Positions 18,070 through 26,682 of a stretch of 64,000 nt of DNA are shown here, piece by piece. This DNA is from Microbacterium sp. SLBN-154 (lineage in GTDB: Bacteria; Actinomycetota; Actinomycetes; Actinomycetales; Microbacteriaceae). Each line of letters opens with the position of its first letter. Position 1 is the stretch's first letter. Below the pieces are notes generated by a model. It did not search any database. It saw only the letters and a program-made list of their open reading frames with translations, and was not told the DNA's origin. The stretch covers positions 1,240,001 to 1,304,000 of the forward strand of contig NZ_VFNL01000001.1 in the NCBI RefSeq assembly GCF_006715565.1, in the 5' to 3' direction. The translations under genes were made by a program, and so were the position numbers.

Positions 18070-19760
18070 CCGACATCGATCTCGACAGCCTGCGCGCGCG
18101 CATCCGTGCGCTCGTCACCGAGCTGTATCCCGACCATGTCGACCAGGTCGTCGATGATCTCCTCGCTCTGGCCGAACGGTGGGCGCCGCTGCTCGGACGC
18201 GTCGGTACCGGCCGACCCGACGAAGGGACGGCGTATCTCATCACCTACGGCGACGCGTTCCGCCGGAAGGGGGAAACGCCTCTCCACACGCTCGCCGATG
18301 TGGTGCGCCGTCACGTCCGCGACGCGGTCACCGACATCCATCTCCTCCCCATCTACCCGTGGACCTCCGACGACGGCTTCGGAGTCGTGGACCACCGCCA
18401 GGTGAACCCCGACCTCGGCACCTGGGACGACATCGCGGAGCTGCGCGCCGACCACGCCCTCGCGCTCGACTTCGTTGCCAACCACGTCTCGACTTCGAGC
18501 CCCTGGTTCCAGGGTTGGCTCGCAGACGACCCGCGCTACGCCGGGTACTTCCTCGAGCCCGGTCCCGACTTCGACACCTCCCGGGTCGTGCGACCGCGTA
18601 CATCGCCGCTCACGCACGAGTACCCGCGCCCGGATGGCCGGGTCGCCCGAGCGTGGACGACCTTCGGACCCGATCAGGTCGACATCGACCCGTCCACGCC
18701 GGCCGCGATGCTCGATCTCACGGATGTGCTGCTGGGCTACCTCGCCCGCGGCGCGACGACGGTGCGGCTCGACGCCATCGGCTTCCTGTGGAAGGAGTCG
18801 GGCACCACCTGCATCCATCTGCCGCAGACGCACGCCGTGATCCGGCTGTGGCGGGTGCTCGTGGATGCGCTGGCGCCCGGGACACTGCTGCTGACCGAGA
18901 CCAACGTGCCGCATGCCGACAACATCACCTACTTCGGCGACGGCTCGAACGAGGCGCAGATGGTGTACCAGTTCGCCCTCCCGCCGCTCGTCCTGCATGC
19001 CTTCGTCACCGGCGATGCCGGTGCGCTCTCGCGATGGGCCTCGGGAATCGTTCCGGTGAGCGAGACGGCGACGTGGTTCAACTTCCTCGCCAGTCACGAT
19101 GGCATCGGACTTCGGCCCACTGAGGGACTCCTGACCGACGAGGATCGCACGATGCTCGTCGAGCGCACCCTCGCGCGCGGCGGTCGGGTGTCGATGGCGC
19201 GACGCCCGGATGGCTCGGAGAGTGTGTACGAGCTAAACACGAACTTCCTCGATGCGCTCGTGGATCCCGGCTCATCCGATCCGGATGCGGAGGCCGTCGC
19301 GCGCGGACTGGCCGCGCACGCGATCCTGCTCTCGGTCGTCGGGGTGCCGGCGATCTACTACCACTCCCTGCTCGGGTCGGGCCAGGACCGCGTCGGGATG
19401 GAGGAGAGCGACATCCCGCGCCGCATCAATCGCGAGGTCCTCGATGCCGACGCGCTCGACCGCGAGCTGGGGTCCTCCGAACGGCGTCGGGGAATGCTGG
19501 AGGGTTTGCGTTCCCTGCTGGCGGCCAGGCGGCAGCATCCGGCCTTCTCGCCCTTCGCCGATCAGCGAGTGGAGACGATCGATCCGCGCGTGTTCGTGGT
19601 CCGACGGGCCCCCGGGACGGCCGAGGAGGTCATGGCCGTCGTGAACGTCAGCGGAGATGCCGTGGATCTTCCGGATCTCTGCGGGCGCGACGTGCTCACC
19701 GGTCTCGAACTCGACAGCGTCCGGCTCCCGCCCTTCGGGTTCGTCTGGTTGCGTCCCTGA
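18066..19760 (+). CDS. GH13_18 glycoside phosphorylase, glucosylglycerate phosphorylase-like
   Basis: This 564-residue protein has the sucrose-phosphorylase-type GH13 fold. The nucleophile is Asp236 in TTVRLDAIGF, the acid/base Glu278 in LLLTETNVPHADN, and the third acid Asp345 in FLASHDGIGLRP. The TETNVPH and SHDGIGLRP segments fit the glucosylglycerate phosphorylase branch (E. coli YcjM) better than true sucrose phosphorylase. The reaction would be glycoside plus phosphate to alpha-glucose 1-phosphate and an aglycone. Glycerate as aglycone is supported by the divergent glycerate kinase gene but is not proven. It is the last gene of the operon. Confidence 0.85.
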   Translation: MTDIDLDSLRARIRALVTELYPDHVDQVVDDLLALAERWAPLLGRVGTGRPDEGTAYLITYGDAFRRKGETPLHTLADVVRRHVRDAVTDIHLLPIYPWTSDDGFGVVDHRQVNPDLGTWDDIAELRADHALALDFVANHVSTSSPWFQGWLADDPRYAGYFLEPGPDFDTSRVVRPRTSPLTHEYPRPDGRVARAWTTFGPDQVDIDPSTPAAMLDLTDVLLGYLARGATTVRLDAIGFLWKESGTTCIHLPQTHAVIRLWRVLVDALAPGTLLLTETNVPHADNITYFGDGSNEAQMVYQFALPPLVLHAFVTGDAGALSRWASGIVPVSETATWFNFLASHDGIGLRPTEGLLTDEDRTMLVERTLARGGRVSMARRPDGSESVYELNTNFLDALVDPGSSDPDAEAVARGLAAHAILLSVVGVPAIYYHSLLGSGQDRVGMEESDIPRRINREVLDADALDRELGSSERRRGMLEGLRSLLAARRQHPAFSPFADQRVETIDPRVFVVRRAPGTAEEVMAVVNVSGDAVDLPDLCGRDVLTGLELDSVRLPPFGFVWLRP

Positions 19761-19813
19761 GACGCCTCGTGCGATCGGGCCTCCGGGCCTGCACGCCACC
19801 TACCCTTGAGACT

Positions 19814-20614
19814 GTGAACACAGGCCGTCGAACGCTGGTGGCGACCGACATCGACGGCACACTCGTCCCCGACGGCACGCTCGAACTTCCCGACTACACC
19901 GCCGACGTCCTGCGCCGCCTCGACGCCGCGGGCGTCGCCGTCGTCTTCGTCACGGGCCGACCCCTCCGCTGGATGACCGGCTTCTGGCCGCACGTCGGAA
20001 ACCACGGCATGGCGATCGTCTCGAACGGCGCCATCACGTACGACGCCCACGCGCGCGAGATCATCTCACTCACCGGCATCGAAGCCGAGGATGGTCTCGC
20101 CCTCTCGGCGATCATCTCCGCCGAGCTCCCCGGCGCACGGTTCGCGATCGAGTGCGCCGACGGCATCCGTCTCGACCCGCGATTCGCTGCACGCACCGCC
20201 GTCGCAGGGGCGCCGCGCGGACCGCTCCGCGAGATCTGGACCGACCCCGCGGTGAAGCTTCTCGTGAGGGATCCGGATGTCGATGCCGACCTGCTGCACG
20301 GCAGGATCGCCGCGATCGTCGGCGACGCCGCGACCGTGACCTGGACCATGCCGGGTCTTGTCGAGATCAGCGCGGCCGGCGTCACGAAGGCCAGCGCCCT
20401 GCACACCCTCTGCGGGCGCCTCGACGTCGACCCCGCCGAGGTCATCGCCTTCGGCGACATGCCGAACGACATCCCGATGCTGTCGTGGGCCGGCACGAGT
20501 TACGCGATGGCGGGCGCTCATCCGTCCGTCCGTGAGATCGCCGATCGCACCGCGCCCGCCTCCGCCGAGGAGGGCGTCGCCCAGGTGCTCGAACACCTCC
20601 TCGCCGAGGTCTGA
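19814..20614 (+). CDS. HAD-family (Cof-type) hydrolase
   Basis: This 266-residue HAD phosphatase of the Cof/YidA type has motif I VATDIDGTLVPDG near residue 8, motif II VFVTGRP near 47, a lysine at VTKASAL and motif IV AFGDMPNDIPML near 215. The cap domain lies between motifs II and III. I use GTG 19814 because TACCCT (19801-19806) ends seven bases before it, the spacing of a leaderless start; an in-frame GTG at 19769 has no ribosome site. It would dephosphorylate a sugar phosphate or a cofactor phosphate. It lies 53 bp after the phosphorylase operon. Confidence 0.85.
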   Translation: MNTGRRTLVATDIDGTLVPDGTLELPDYTADVLRRLDAAGVAVVFVTGRPLRWMTGFWPHVGNHGMAIVSNGAITYDAHAREIISLTGIEAEDGLALSAIISAELPGARFAIECADGIRLDPRFAARTAVAGAPRGPLREIWTDPAVKLLVRDPDVDADLLHGRIAAIVGDAATVTWTMPGLVEISAAGVTKASALHTLCGRLDVDPAEVIAFGDMPNDIPMLSWAGTSYAMAGAHPSVREIADRTAPASAEEGVAQVLEHLLAEV

Positions 20615-20685
20615 CGCCCGACCGATCGGCGCTCGCGCGTATCACCACCACGCCGATGCCCTCTCTCACGGGGAGGAGGACACCG

Positions 20686-21192
20686 ATGTCCGTTCTAGCA
20701 GCCCCCGCCGTCACGCCGCCGACCATCACCACGACTCCGCGTCGCGGCATCCGATTCTGGATCCGTCGCTACCTGCTCGCGGAGATCGTCGGCACCGCCA
20801 CCCTCCTTCTTCTCGGACTGCTGATCCTCGAGTGGATCACCCACCCCGTCGCCGTCGCGGTCGCGGCGATCATCGGCGAGAGCCTGGGGTTCTACGCCGT
20901 CCTCGCGACGATCGTCGTCCTCGAGCAGCGCCGGCTCGGGCGCCGCGGCTTCCGCGCGCTCACCCTCACCGTCGTCCTCCTGGCCGCCGAGTTCGGCGCC
21001 GCCGAGCTGGTCGACTCGCTCGTCGTGCGCCCGGCGACGATCTCGCTGTGCGTCTGGCTGATCCCCGATCCGTTCTGGGGACTGCTCGCCGGCAAGATCC
21101 TCGCCGACGGGGTCTTCTACGCCATGGCCGCGACGAGCTTCGTGCTCACCACCAAGACCCGGCTCCGCCCCGCGTACCCGAAGAAGGACTGA
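20686..21192 (+). CDS. Four-helix membrane protein of unknown function
   Basis: This 168-residue protein has about four hydrophobic segments after a proline/threonine-rich head (residues 40-60, 65-90, 105-125, 135-155). It ends in the basic tail TRLRPAYPKKD. GGGGAGGAGG precedes the ATG at 20686; an in-frame ATG at 20656 lacks it. Its stop overlaps the start of the PLP decarboxylase gene by one base (TGATG), so the two are coupled and may act together, for example in transport of the decarboxylase substrate or product. I do not recognise the family. Confidence 0.7.
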   Translation: MSVLAAPAVTPPTITTTPRRGIRFWIRRYLLAEIVGTATLLLLGLLILEWITHPVAVAVAAIIGESLGFYAVLATIVVLEQRRLGRRGFRALTLTVVLLAAEFGAAELVDSLVVRPATISLCVWLIPDPFWGLLAGKILADGVFYAMAATSFVLTTKTRLRPAYPKKD

Positions 21193-22442
21193 TGAACGAG
21201 ACCGCCGCGACCCTCATCGACCGTCGCCGGCGCGAGTGCGCGGCGGTGATGCAGACGGATGACGCCCGCGCCGCCATCGCGCTCCACGGCACTCCGGTGC
21301 TGCTCCTGGATCCCTCGATCGTGGTACGCCAGTACACACGGCTGCGAACGGCGCTTCCCTTCGTGCGGTTCCACTACGCGGTGAAGGTCTGCGCCCACCC
21401 CGCGGTGATCGCCGCCCTTGCCGAGGAGGGATGCGGCTTCGACGTCGCCTCGGGGGAGGAGATCGCGCTGCTCGAACGCCAGGGTGTCGCGCCGCATCGC
21501 GTCATCCACACCCACCCCGTCAAGAAGCCCGCCGAGATCGGTGCGGCGCTCGCCGCCGGCATCCGCACCTTCGTCGTCGACAACGAGATCGAGCTCGAGA
21601 AGTTCCGCCGAGGCGGTGCGCCCGATGCGCGCCTGCTCGTGCGACTGGCCTACCGCAGCCCACACGCCGGGAGCGACCTGTCGAGCAAGTTCGGCGTCAG
21701 CGCCGAGCGCGCCGAAGCACTCGTGGCTCGCGCCGACGCATGGGGCCTCACCGTGGCAGGTTTCAGCTTCCACGTCGGCAGCCAGCTCGACGACCCCGCC
21801 CGCTTCGCTGCCGCGATCCGCGACACGGCTGCGCTGATGTCGCGCCTCGAGCGCGCGAGTGGTCGCCGCTTCACCCTGCTCGACATCGGCGGCGGGTTTC
21901 CGATCGCCTACGACCGGCCGGTCGCGGCGCTCGAGGAGATCGCGCGGGTCATTCGTCCGGTGCTGGACCCGCTCGCCGCGCGTTACGAGATCCTCGCCGA
22001 ACCCGGCCGGGTGCTCGTCGCCGAGTCGGCGCTGCTGGTCACGAGCGTCGACGGTGTCGCCGAACGCCCCGACGGGCGCTGGTACTACCTCGACGACGGC
22101 CTGTACGGCTCGTATTCGAACGTGCTCACCGAAGGCGTGCATCCGCTCGTGTTCGCCGAGCGCGATCTGATCGCGCCCGCCCCGCCACGCCGCCGCGCCA
22201 CGCTCGCCGGGCCCACGTGCGACTCGGCCGATGTCATCGCGCGCGACTGCGACCTCCCCGACCTGCGGGTCGGCGACCTCGTGGTGAGCCCCGTCATGGG
22301 CGCCTACACGTCGGTGACCGCGACGCGCTTCAACGGGCGTCCGTTCACCCCGGTCGCGGTGCTCACCCGGGTGCTTCTCCACCACAGTCGGCGAAGCGGG
22401 ATGAGTCGAAGGTCCCTATCCGAGGCCGCACCTCAGGCGTAG
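21192..22442 (+). CDS. Fold-type III PLP-dependent decarboxylase (ornithine/DAP type)
   Basis: This 416-residue enzyme has the alanine-racemase-like barrel of DAP/ornithine decarboxylases. The PLP lysine is Lys65 in HYAVKVCAHP. FSFHVGSQ gives the conserved histidine, LLDIGGGFP the phosphate-binding glycines, and ILAEPGRVLVA and GPTCDSADVIARD the conserved Cys-Asp pair at the active site. It would decarboxylate a basic amino acid to a polyamine or a related amine. Lysine biosynthesis is less likely, because the gene sits beside an unknown membrane protein and not in a lysine or arginine cluster. Confidence 0.87.
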   Translation: MNETAATLIDRRRRECAAVMQTDDARAAIALHGTPVLLLDPSIVVRQYTRLRTALPFVRFHYAVKVCAHPAVIAALAEEGCGFDVASGEEIALLERQGVAPHRVIHTHPVKKPAEIGAALAAGIRTFVVDNEIELEKFRRGGAPDARLLVRLAYRSPHAGSDLSSKFGVSAERAEALVARADAWGLTVAGFSFHVGSQLDDPARFAAAIRDTAALMSRLERASGRRFTLLDIGGGFPIAYDRPVAALEEIARVIRPVLDPLAARYEILAEPGRVLVAESALLVTSVDGVAERPDGRWYYLDDGLYGSYSNVLTEGVHPLVFAERDLIAPAPPRRRATLAGPTCDSADVIARDCDLPDLRVGDLVVSPVMGAYTSVTATRFNGRPFTPVAVLTRVLLHHSRRSGMSRRSLSEAAPQA

Positions 22443-22451
22443 CCTCCGGGT

Positions 22452-22613
22452 ATGTGGACAGTAGTCGTCATCCTCCTGGTGGTGTGGGCGATTCTCACGG
22501 TGGTCGGATTCGTCTTCGAAGGTTTGCTGTGGCTCGGTGTGATCGGGATCATCCTGTTCGTCGGCACCGTGCTCTTCGGCATCATCCGCGGACAGCTGAG
22601 CCGCCGAACCTGA
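22452..22613 (+). CDS. Small hydrophobic membrane protein (53 aa)
   Basis: This 53-residue frame encodes two hydrophobic stretches (residues 3-20 and 25-44) ending in the basic tail RGQLSRRT. Small proteins of this pattern are widespread in actinobacteria; no function is known to me. TAGCCT at 22440-22445 ends six bases before the ATG, which fits a leaderless transcript. It starts nine bases after the decarboxylase stop. Confidence 0.6.
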   Translation: MWTVVVILLVVWAILTVVGFVFEGLLWLGVIGIILFVGTVLFGIIRGQLSRRT

Positions 22614-22754
22614 GCGCGCGACACCGCGGCGGCAGCGCGAGCGAAAAGCGTTGAGCCGCCCTCCACTGCGCCAGGCACTCGCACAGGCGAGCGTGAAAAG
22701 ATAGGAGTTCGCTCCGCCTTGAAGAAGGCGCACCACAGTCAAGGAGGGGCGCCC

Positions 22755-23696
22755 ATGCCGACATGGTGGGAACACCTGATCCACGTCGCGACCGGCCGGT
22801 CACGTCGTCACGTCGATCTTCCCGATCTTCGTCACCTGCCCTCGCGGCGGGTCGCGCTCGAGCGCACGCACTACGTCGTGAACGATCCCGAGCGGCATCA
22901 TCGCCGTCAGCGGTTATACGTCCTCCGTCACGAGGCCGACCGCCGCTCGCGCCGTCCCGCGCGGGTCGCGGTCTTCTCGAACGGGCGCGACGTGGGGTAT
23001 CTGCCGTCACGTGTGGCGGCGACGGTCGCCCCGCATCTCGATACGCTCGGGGGCGCCGCGGTCGTCAACGGCGCGGGGCCGGCGACCGACAGCATCCGAC
23101 TTCGGGTGGATCTGCCCACCGATGCCGCCCTTGCCGACTTCACCGAAACCCGCGCTCAGGACAGGGAGACGTCGATGACGCACATCACCTGGCAGGGACT
23201 CGAGGCCGCGAGCACCGAGACCTGCACCGTCCAGTTCGACGACTCCGGCATGACCGCCGTCGGCGTCGTCGACATCGACGGCGACCGCCTCGAGTACCGG
23301 GTGGTGGCCGACGCCTCGGGGCAGTTCCGCACCGCTGACCTCGCGGTCGGTGGGCGCACCCTGAGCCTGTCGTTCTCCGACGGTCGGTGGCTCGTGAACG
23401 GTGAGCACCGCGGCGACCTCGCCGGGGCGACCGAGATCGATATCCAGGCGACGCCCCTGACCAACACACTGCCCATCCGTCGGCTGGGTCTCGCGGTCGG
23501 TGAGAGCGCTGACATCGACACCGCGTGGATCGCGGTGCCCGCCCTCACCGTCGTGCGCGACCCGCAGCGCTACACCCGCCTCGACGAGCGGCAGTGGCTC
23601 TACGAGTCGCGCGACTCGGATTTCCGCGCCATCCTCACGGTCGACGACGAAGGTCTGGTGCTCGACTACCCCGGCCTCTTCCGCTCGATCCGCTGA
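22755..23696 (+). CDS. HIRAN-like segment fused to putative glycolipid-binding domain
   Basis: This 313-residue frame starts at ATG 22755 behind AAGGAGG. The first 140 residues are arginine-rich and contain RVAVFSNGRDVGYLP, which resembles the VGYLP core of HIRAN-type domains; this is a weak match by eye. From about residue 141 (MTHITWQGLEA onward) the protein reads as the putative glycolipid-binding family, with IPALTVVRDPQRY-like and YESRDSDFRA motifs. An internal in-frame ATG at 23175 has GGGAG upstream, so the second domain may also be made alone. Cytoplasmic location is likely. Confidence 0.65.
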   Translation: MPTWWEHLIHVATGRSRRHVDLPDLRHLPSRRVALERTHYVVNDPERHHRRQRLYVLRHEADRRSRRPARVAVFSNGRDVGYLPSRVAATVAPHLDTLGGAAVVNGAGPATDSIRLRVDLPTDAALADFTETRAQDRETSMTHITWQGLEAASTETCTVQFDDSGMTAVGVVDIDGDRLEYRVVADASGQFRTADLAVGGRTLSLSFSDGRWLVNGEHRGDLAGATEIDIQATPLTNTLPIRRLGLAVGESADIDTAWIAVPALTVVRDPQRYTRLDERQWLYESRDSDFRAILTVDDEGLVLDYPGLFRSIR

Positions 23697-23715
23697 GCCG
23701 GCCGGGACGGCGCGC

Positions 23716-23729
23716 GGGACCTTGGTCCC
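23716..23729. promoter_or_regulatory. GGGACC-TT-GGTCCC dyad
   Basis: A perfect 6-bp inverted repeat with a 2-bp centre lies in the 128-bp gap before the membrane-protein gene at 23825. With its flanks it resembles the DevR/DosR site (GGGACT-N2-AGTCCC followed by SAA), differing in the two inner bases. It could instead be a short hairpin ending the previous transcript; no T-run follows. Confidence 0.4.
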
Positions 23730-23824
23730 GAATCGTCCGCCCGAACTGCGGCATCTTCTGTTCTACGGACCGACTACGGGGGCATGGGGGTGCCGCGTCG
23801 ACGATCCAGGCACGAGGAGGAGGA

Positions 23825-24193
23825 ATGGCCGGACCCAGTCAGGCTGCGACGGCGTCGATGACGCCACACCCACGTCGCGCGGGCTGGTGGTCGCTCCTCC
23901 TCCTCGTGCCGTCCTTCGCGCTCGCGTTCATCGTCGGCGAGGGCCTTGCCTCCGTACTCGCCGGCGGTGATGCGTCGTCGGCGACTCCTCCCTGGTGGGC
24001 GATGGCGATCGTACTGGTGGCCGCCGGGGCCGTCTTCGCCGCCCCCCTCGGGCTCACGGCGTTCGTCGCCGCCCGCGAGACGCGGGCCGGCATCGAGGGG
24101 GCCTGGCTGCCGTTCATCATCGGCGCGGCCGCCGTGGGAGGTTTCCTGGCGATCAACATCGTCAGCGGCATCCTGATGCTCGTTCTCGGCTGA
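23825..24193 (+). CDS. Three-helix membrane protein of unknown function
   Basis: This 122-residue protein has hydrophobic segments at about 20-40, 56-80 and 95-120, and no recognisable catalytic motif. A run of GGAGGAGG lies directly ahead of the ATG at 23825, so spacing is tight; ATG 23858 is an alternative start. It is followed after 23 bp by another small membrane protein, and the two probably form one transcript. Confidence 0.65.
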   Translation: MAGPSQAATASMTPHPRRAGWWSLLLLVPSFALAFIVGEGLASVLAGGDASSATPPWWAMAIVLVAAGAVFAAPLGLTAFVAARETRAGIEGAWLPFIIGAAAVGGFLAINIVSGILMLVLG

Positions 24194-24216
24194 ACCGCCA
24201 GGGGAGGACGTCTGTC

Positions 24217-24726
24217 ATGTTCTGGGGAACGGTCACCGCGCGAGTGAGCGCCGTGGTGGGAACGGTCCTCACCGGGTTCCCCCTGCTGGCGCCGCTCGTC
24301 CTCGGGCTCGTCTTCGCGGTGCGATCGGGCCGCTTCCTCTTCGATTTCCTCATTCCGGGAGAACTGTTCTTCGTCGTCGTGGCCGGAGCGCTTCTCCTCG
24401 TGCTTGCGACGGTGATCCTCCGACGGCTGATGGTGGCCGCCGGCATCTTCACCGCCGCGACGATCGCCACCTTCTTCGCGACCGACCTCGTCTCGCAGGC
24501 CACGGGTCTCAGCGACGGACGCACCGCGCCGGAGGGGTGGCCGCTCTTCTGGGTAATGTCGGTCTACGCGCTGTACGTCCTGTCGGTCGTCGGGCTGTTC
24601 GTCCTCGGAATCCTCGTGTGCCGCGTCGCCTTCTCACGGGCCGAGCGCGCCGTCCCTTCCGCCGCGCCGCCTGCTGAGCGAGGGTTGGAGCCCTCCGGCG
24701 AAGGGGATGGCCGCCCGGCCACGTGA
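24217..24726 (+). CDS. Multi-pass membrane protein of unknown function
   Basis: This 169-residue protein has about four hydrophobic helices (10-33, 48-66, 70-92, 110-135) and a hydrophilic C-terminal tail of about 30 residues. The ATG at 24217 has GGGGAGG ten bases upstream. It starts 23 bp after the previous membrane-protein gene. No family is recognised and no catalytic residues stand out. Confidence 0.65.
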   Translation: MFWGTVTARVSAVVGTVLTGFPLLAPLVLGLVFAVRSGRFLFDFLIPGELFFVVVAGALLLVLATVILRRLMVAAGIFTAATIATFFATDLVSQATGLSDGRTAPEGWPLFWVMSVYALYVLSVVGLFVLGILVCRVAFSRAERAVPSAAPPAERGLEPSGEGDGRPAT

Positions 24727-24739
24727 CAGCATGGGCGCC

Positions 24740-25384
24740 ATGAACACGACCGGTCACGTGATCAAGCCGCTGACGCCCGAGACGTTCCCGGCGTGGCTCG
24801 CCCTCGCCGAGAAGCACAACGGGGTGTGGGGCGGCTGCTACTGCTCCTATTTCCATGGCGACACGGGCGACACCGTCAAGGCCGACTACGACGGACCGAC
24901 GTTCAAGAGACGGCTGGTCGACGAGGGCGTCGCCCGCGCCGCGCTCGTCTTCGACGGCGACGCGGCGATCGCGTGGTGTCAGTTCGGAAGCCCCTACGAT
25001 CTGCCGAACATCTATCACCGCAAGCAGTTCGACGCCGGCGAGACGCGCCCCGCGCCCTGGCGCATCACATGCTTCTTCGTCGACCGCGACCATCGACGCT
25101 CGGGGGTCGCCCGCGAAGCACTCGATGGCGCGCTCGCCCTCATCGCCGAGGCGGGCGGGGGCGAGGTGGTGTCCTTCCCGAACGAGCTCGTGCCCGGCAA
25201 GCGAACCTCCTCGTCCTTCCTGCACAACGGCACGCGCGCGATGTTCGAGAAGGCGGGCTTCACCTTCGAGCGGCACATCGGCAAGAGCAAGACCGTGATG
25301 CGCATCACCGTTCCCCCGAGCTCGGGCGATCAGCCCAGCCACTCCGGCGCATCCGCCCCCCACTCGCCACCGACGACGGGGTAA
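24740..25384 (+). CDS. GNAT-family acetyltransferase
   Basis: This protein of about 214 residues has the GNAT pattern: an N-terminal acceptor region with WGGCYCSYFHG, and the acetyl-CoA segment ITCFFVDRDHRRSGVAREAL near 105-125. Residues about 195-214 form a proline/serine-rich tail that overlaps the 3' end of the convergent CoA-transferase gene by 55 bp, so the tail may be dispensable. In-frame ATGs at 24731 and 24740 are both possible; ribosome sites are weak for each. The substrate is unknown. Confidence 0.8.
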   Translation: MNTTGHVIKPLTPETFPAWLALAEKHNGVWGGCYCSYFHGDTGDTVKADYDGPTFKRRLVDEGVARAALVFDGDAAIAWCQFGSPYDLPNIYHRKQFDAGETRPAPWRITCFFVDRDHRRSGVAREALDGALALIAEAGGGEVVSFPNELVPGKRTSSSFLHNGTRAMFEKAGFTFERHIGKSKTVMRITVPPSSGDQPSHSGASAPHSPPTTG

Positions 25385-26613
25385 TGCTCGGGCGCGCCCG
25401 GGAACGCCAGCGGCGGCGGCGCGGTGACGAGCGCGGCCGCCTCGGTCGCGGGGTCGGTCGATGTCAGCACCGCGTGAGCGGTGCGAGCGAGAGACATGCG
25501 GACATCGATCGACCCGCCCTCCCTCCGCTGAGCGCCGAGCGCCCGCACGATGCCCGCGGCGAGAAAGTGCCCGGTCGCGTGATCGAGGGCCTGTACGGGG
25601 AGCGCGCCCGGGGTCTCGCCATCGGAGCTCTCCACCATCGCGATGCCGCTCACCGCCTGCACGATGCTGTCGAATCCGCGTCGCGCAGCCCAGGGTCCGT
25701 CGGCTCCCCACGCCGAGACCGAGGCGGTCACGAGTCCCGGATGCCGCGCGGCGAGGTCTTCGGGTTCGAGGCCGAACCGCGCCAATGCCCCCGGCCGGTA
25801 GCCGGTGACCACGACGTGTGCGCGGGACAGCAGGCGCTCGAAGGTCGCGTGATCGTGGGCTTCGCGAAGGTCGAGCAGAGTCGAGCGCTTCCCCTGCCCG
25901 GTGTCGAGATGGATCCACCCCGTCTCGGGCAGGGCGGGGGAGTCGACGCGCAGCACCTCCGCACCGGCGAGTGCGAGGTCGCGCGTGGCGATGGGTCCTG
26001 CGATCACCCGCGTCAGGTCGAGCACGCGGAGATCCTCGGACCGTGGTGCCGCATCGCCCATCCGCCGCCGCTCCACGATCGGCGACGCCGCGACGATGCG
26101 TCCCTGCTCGTGCTCTCGCCACTCCTCGGCGGCCCGCACGCGTCCGACGACCGCACCGATCTCGGCGGCGTGGTCCTCGAGGTCGGCGGCCGTGCGTGCC
26201 GCGATGGCCGCCGCCGCGGCATCCGTCCCCGCGTCCACTGCGAGACCGAGCAGCCGGCGGAGCGCCCGCTCGTGGTGCGGGTAGTTCGCATGCGTGCGGA
26301 CCCATCCGTCGCGAGCGCGCCAGAAGCCCGACAGCGGGGCCCACACCAACGGTGCTGCGCCGTGGATGCGCAGCACCTTCTCGCTGCCGAAGGACGCCGC
26401 CACCCGTGCCCGGTCTACGCGCACCGGTGACGAGTCGCCCCTGAGGAGGGTGATCGCCAGCGACGCCAGTGCGACGCTGTCGGTCGCCAGGGTGCCGACC
26501 GGCAGGTGCGCGCCCCACGGGAACGAGCCGGTCGGTTCCGCGACGAGTCCTCTCGCCTCCGCGCTGAAGCCGAGCGCGTCGGCCACCTGCGCGCCCACTG
26601 CTCCGAGTGTCAT
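25330..26613 (-). CDS. CaiB/BaiF family (class III) CoA-transferase
   Basis: This 427-residue protein has the interlocked class III fold signature. RVLDLTRVIAGPIATRDLALAGAEVLRVD near 195-225 is the usual family start, here moved inward by an N-terminal lobe of about 190 residues. LDLREAHDHATFERLL and GFDSIVQAVSGIAM follow. The aspartate usually used in catalysis falls in the GHFLAAGIVRAL region only approximately, so activity is uncertain. The gene is monocistronic and converges on the GNAT gene. The substrate acid is unknown. Confidence 0.8.
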   Translation of the reverse strand: MTLGAVGAQVADALGFSAEARGLVAEPTGSFPWGAHLPVGTLATDSVALASLAITLLRGDSSPVRVDRARVAASFGSEKVLRIHGAAPLVWAPLSGFWRARDGWVRTHANYPHHERALRRLLGLAVDAGTDAAAAAIAARTAADLEDHAAEIGAVVGRVRAAEEWREHEQGRIVAASPIVERRRMGDAAPRSEDLRVLDLTRVIAGPIATRDLALAGAEVLRVDSPALPETGWIHLDTGQGKRSTLLDLREAHDHATFERLLSRAHVVVTGYRPGALARFGLEPEDLAARHPGLVTASVSAWGADGPWAARRGFDSIVQAVSGIAMVESSDGETPGALPVQALDHATGHFLAAGIVRALGAQRREGGSIDVRMSLARTAHAVLTSTDPATEAAALVTAPPPLAFPGAPEHYPVVGGEWGADAPEWLG

Positions 26614-26682
26614 GCCGGTAGTGAAGCATCACATCACCCCACCGGGTAAGGACCGCTTCCCATCGACTGGCCTGGCTTTCAC

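Noticed and set aside
19761..19800. GGGCCTCCGGGCC after the phosphorylase gene, as a terminator
   Set aside because: The possible stem is very short and has no T-run, and a promoter -10 follows at once.
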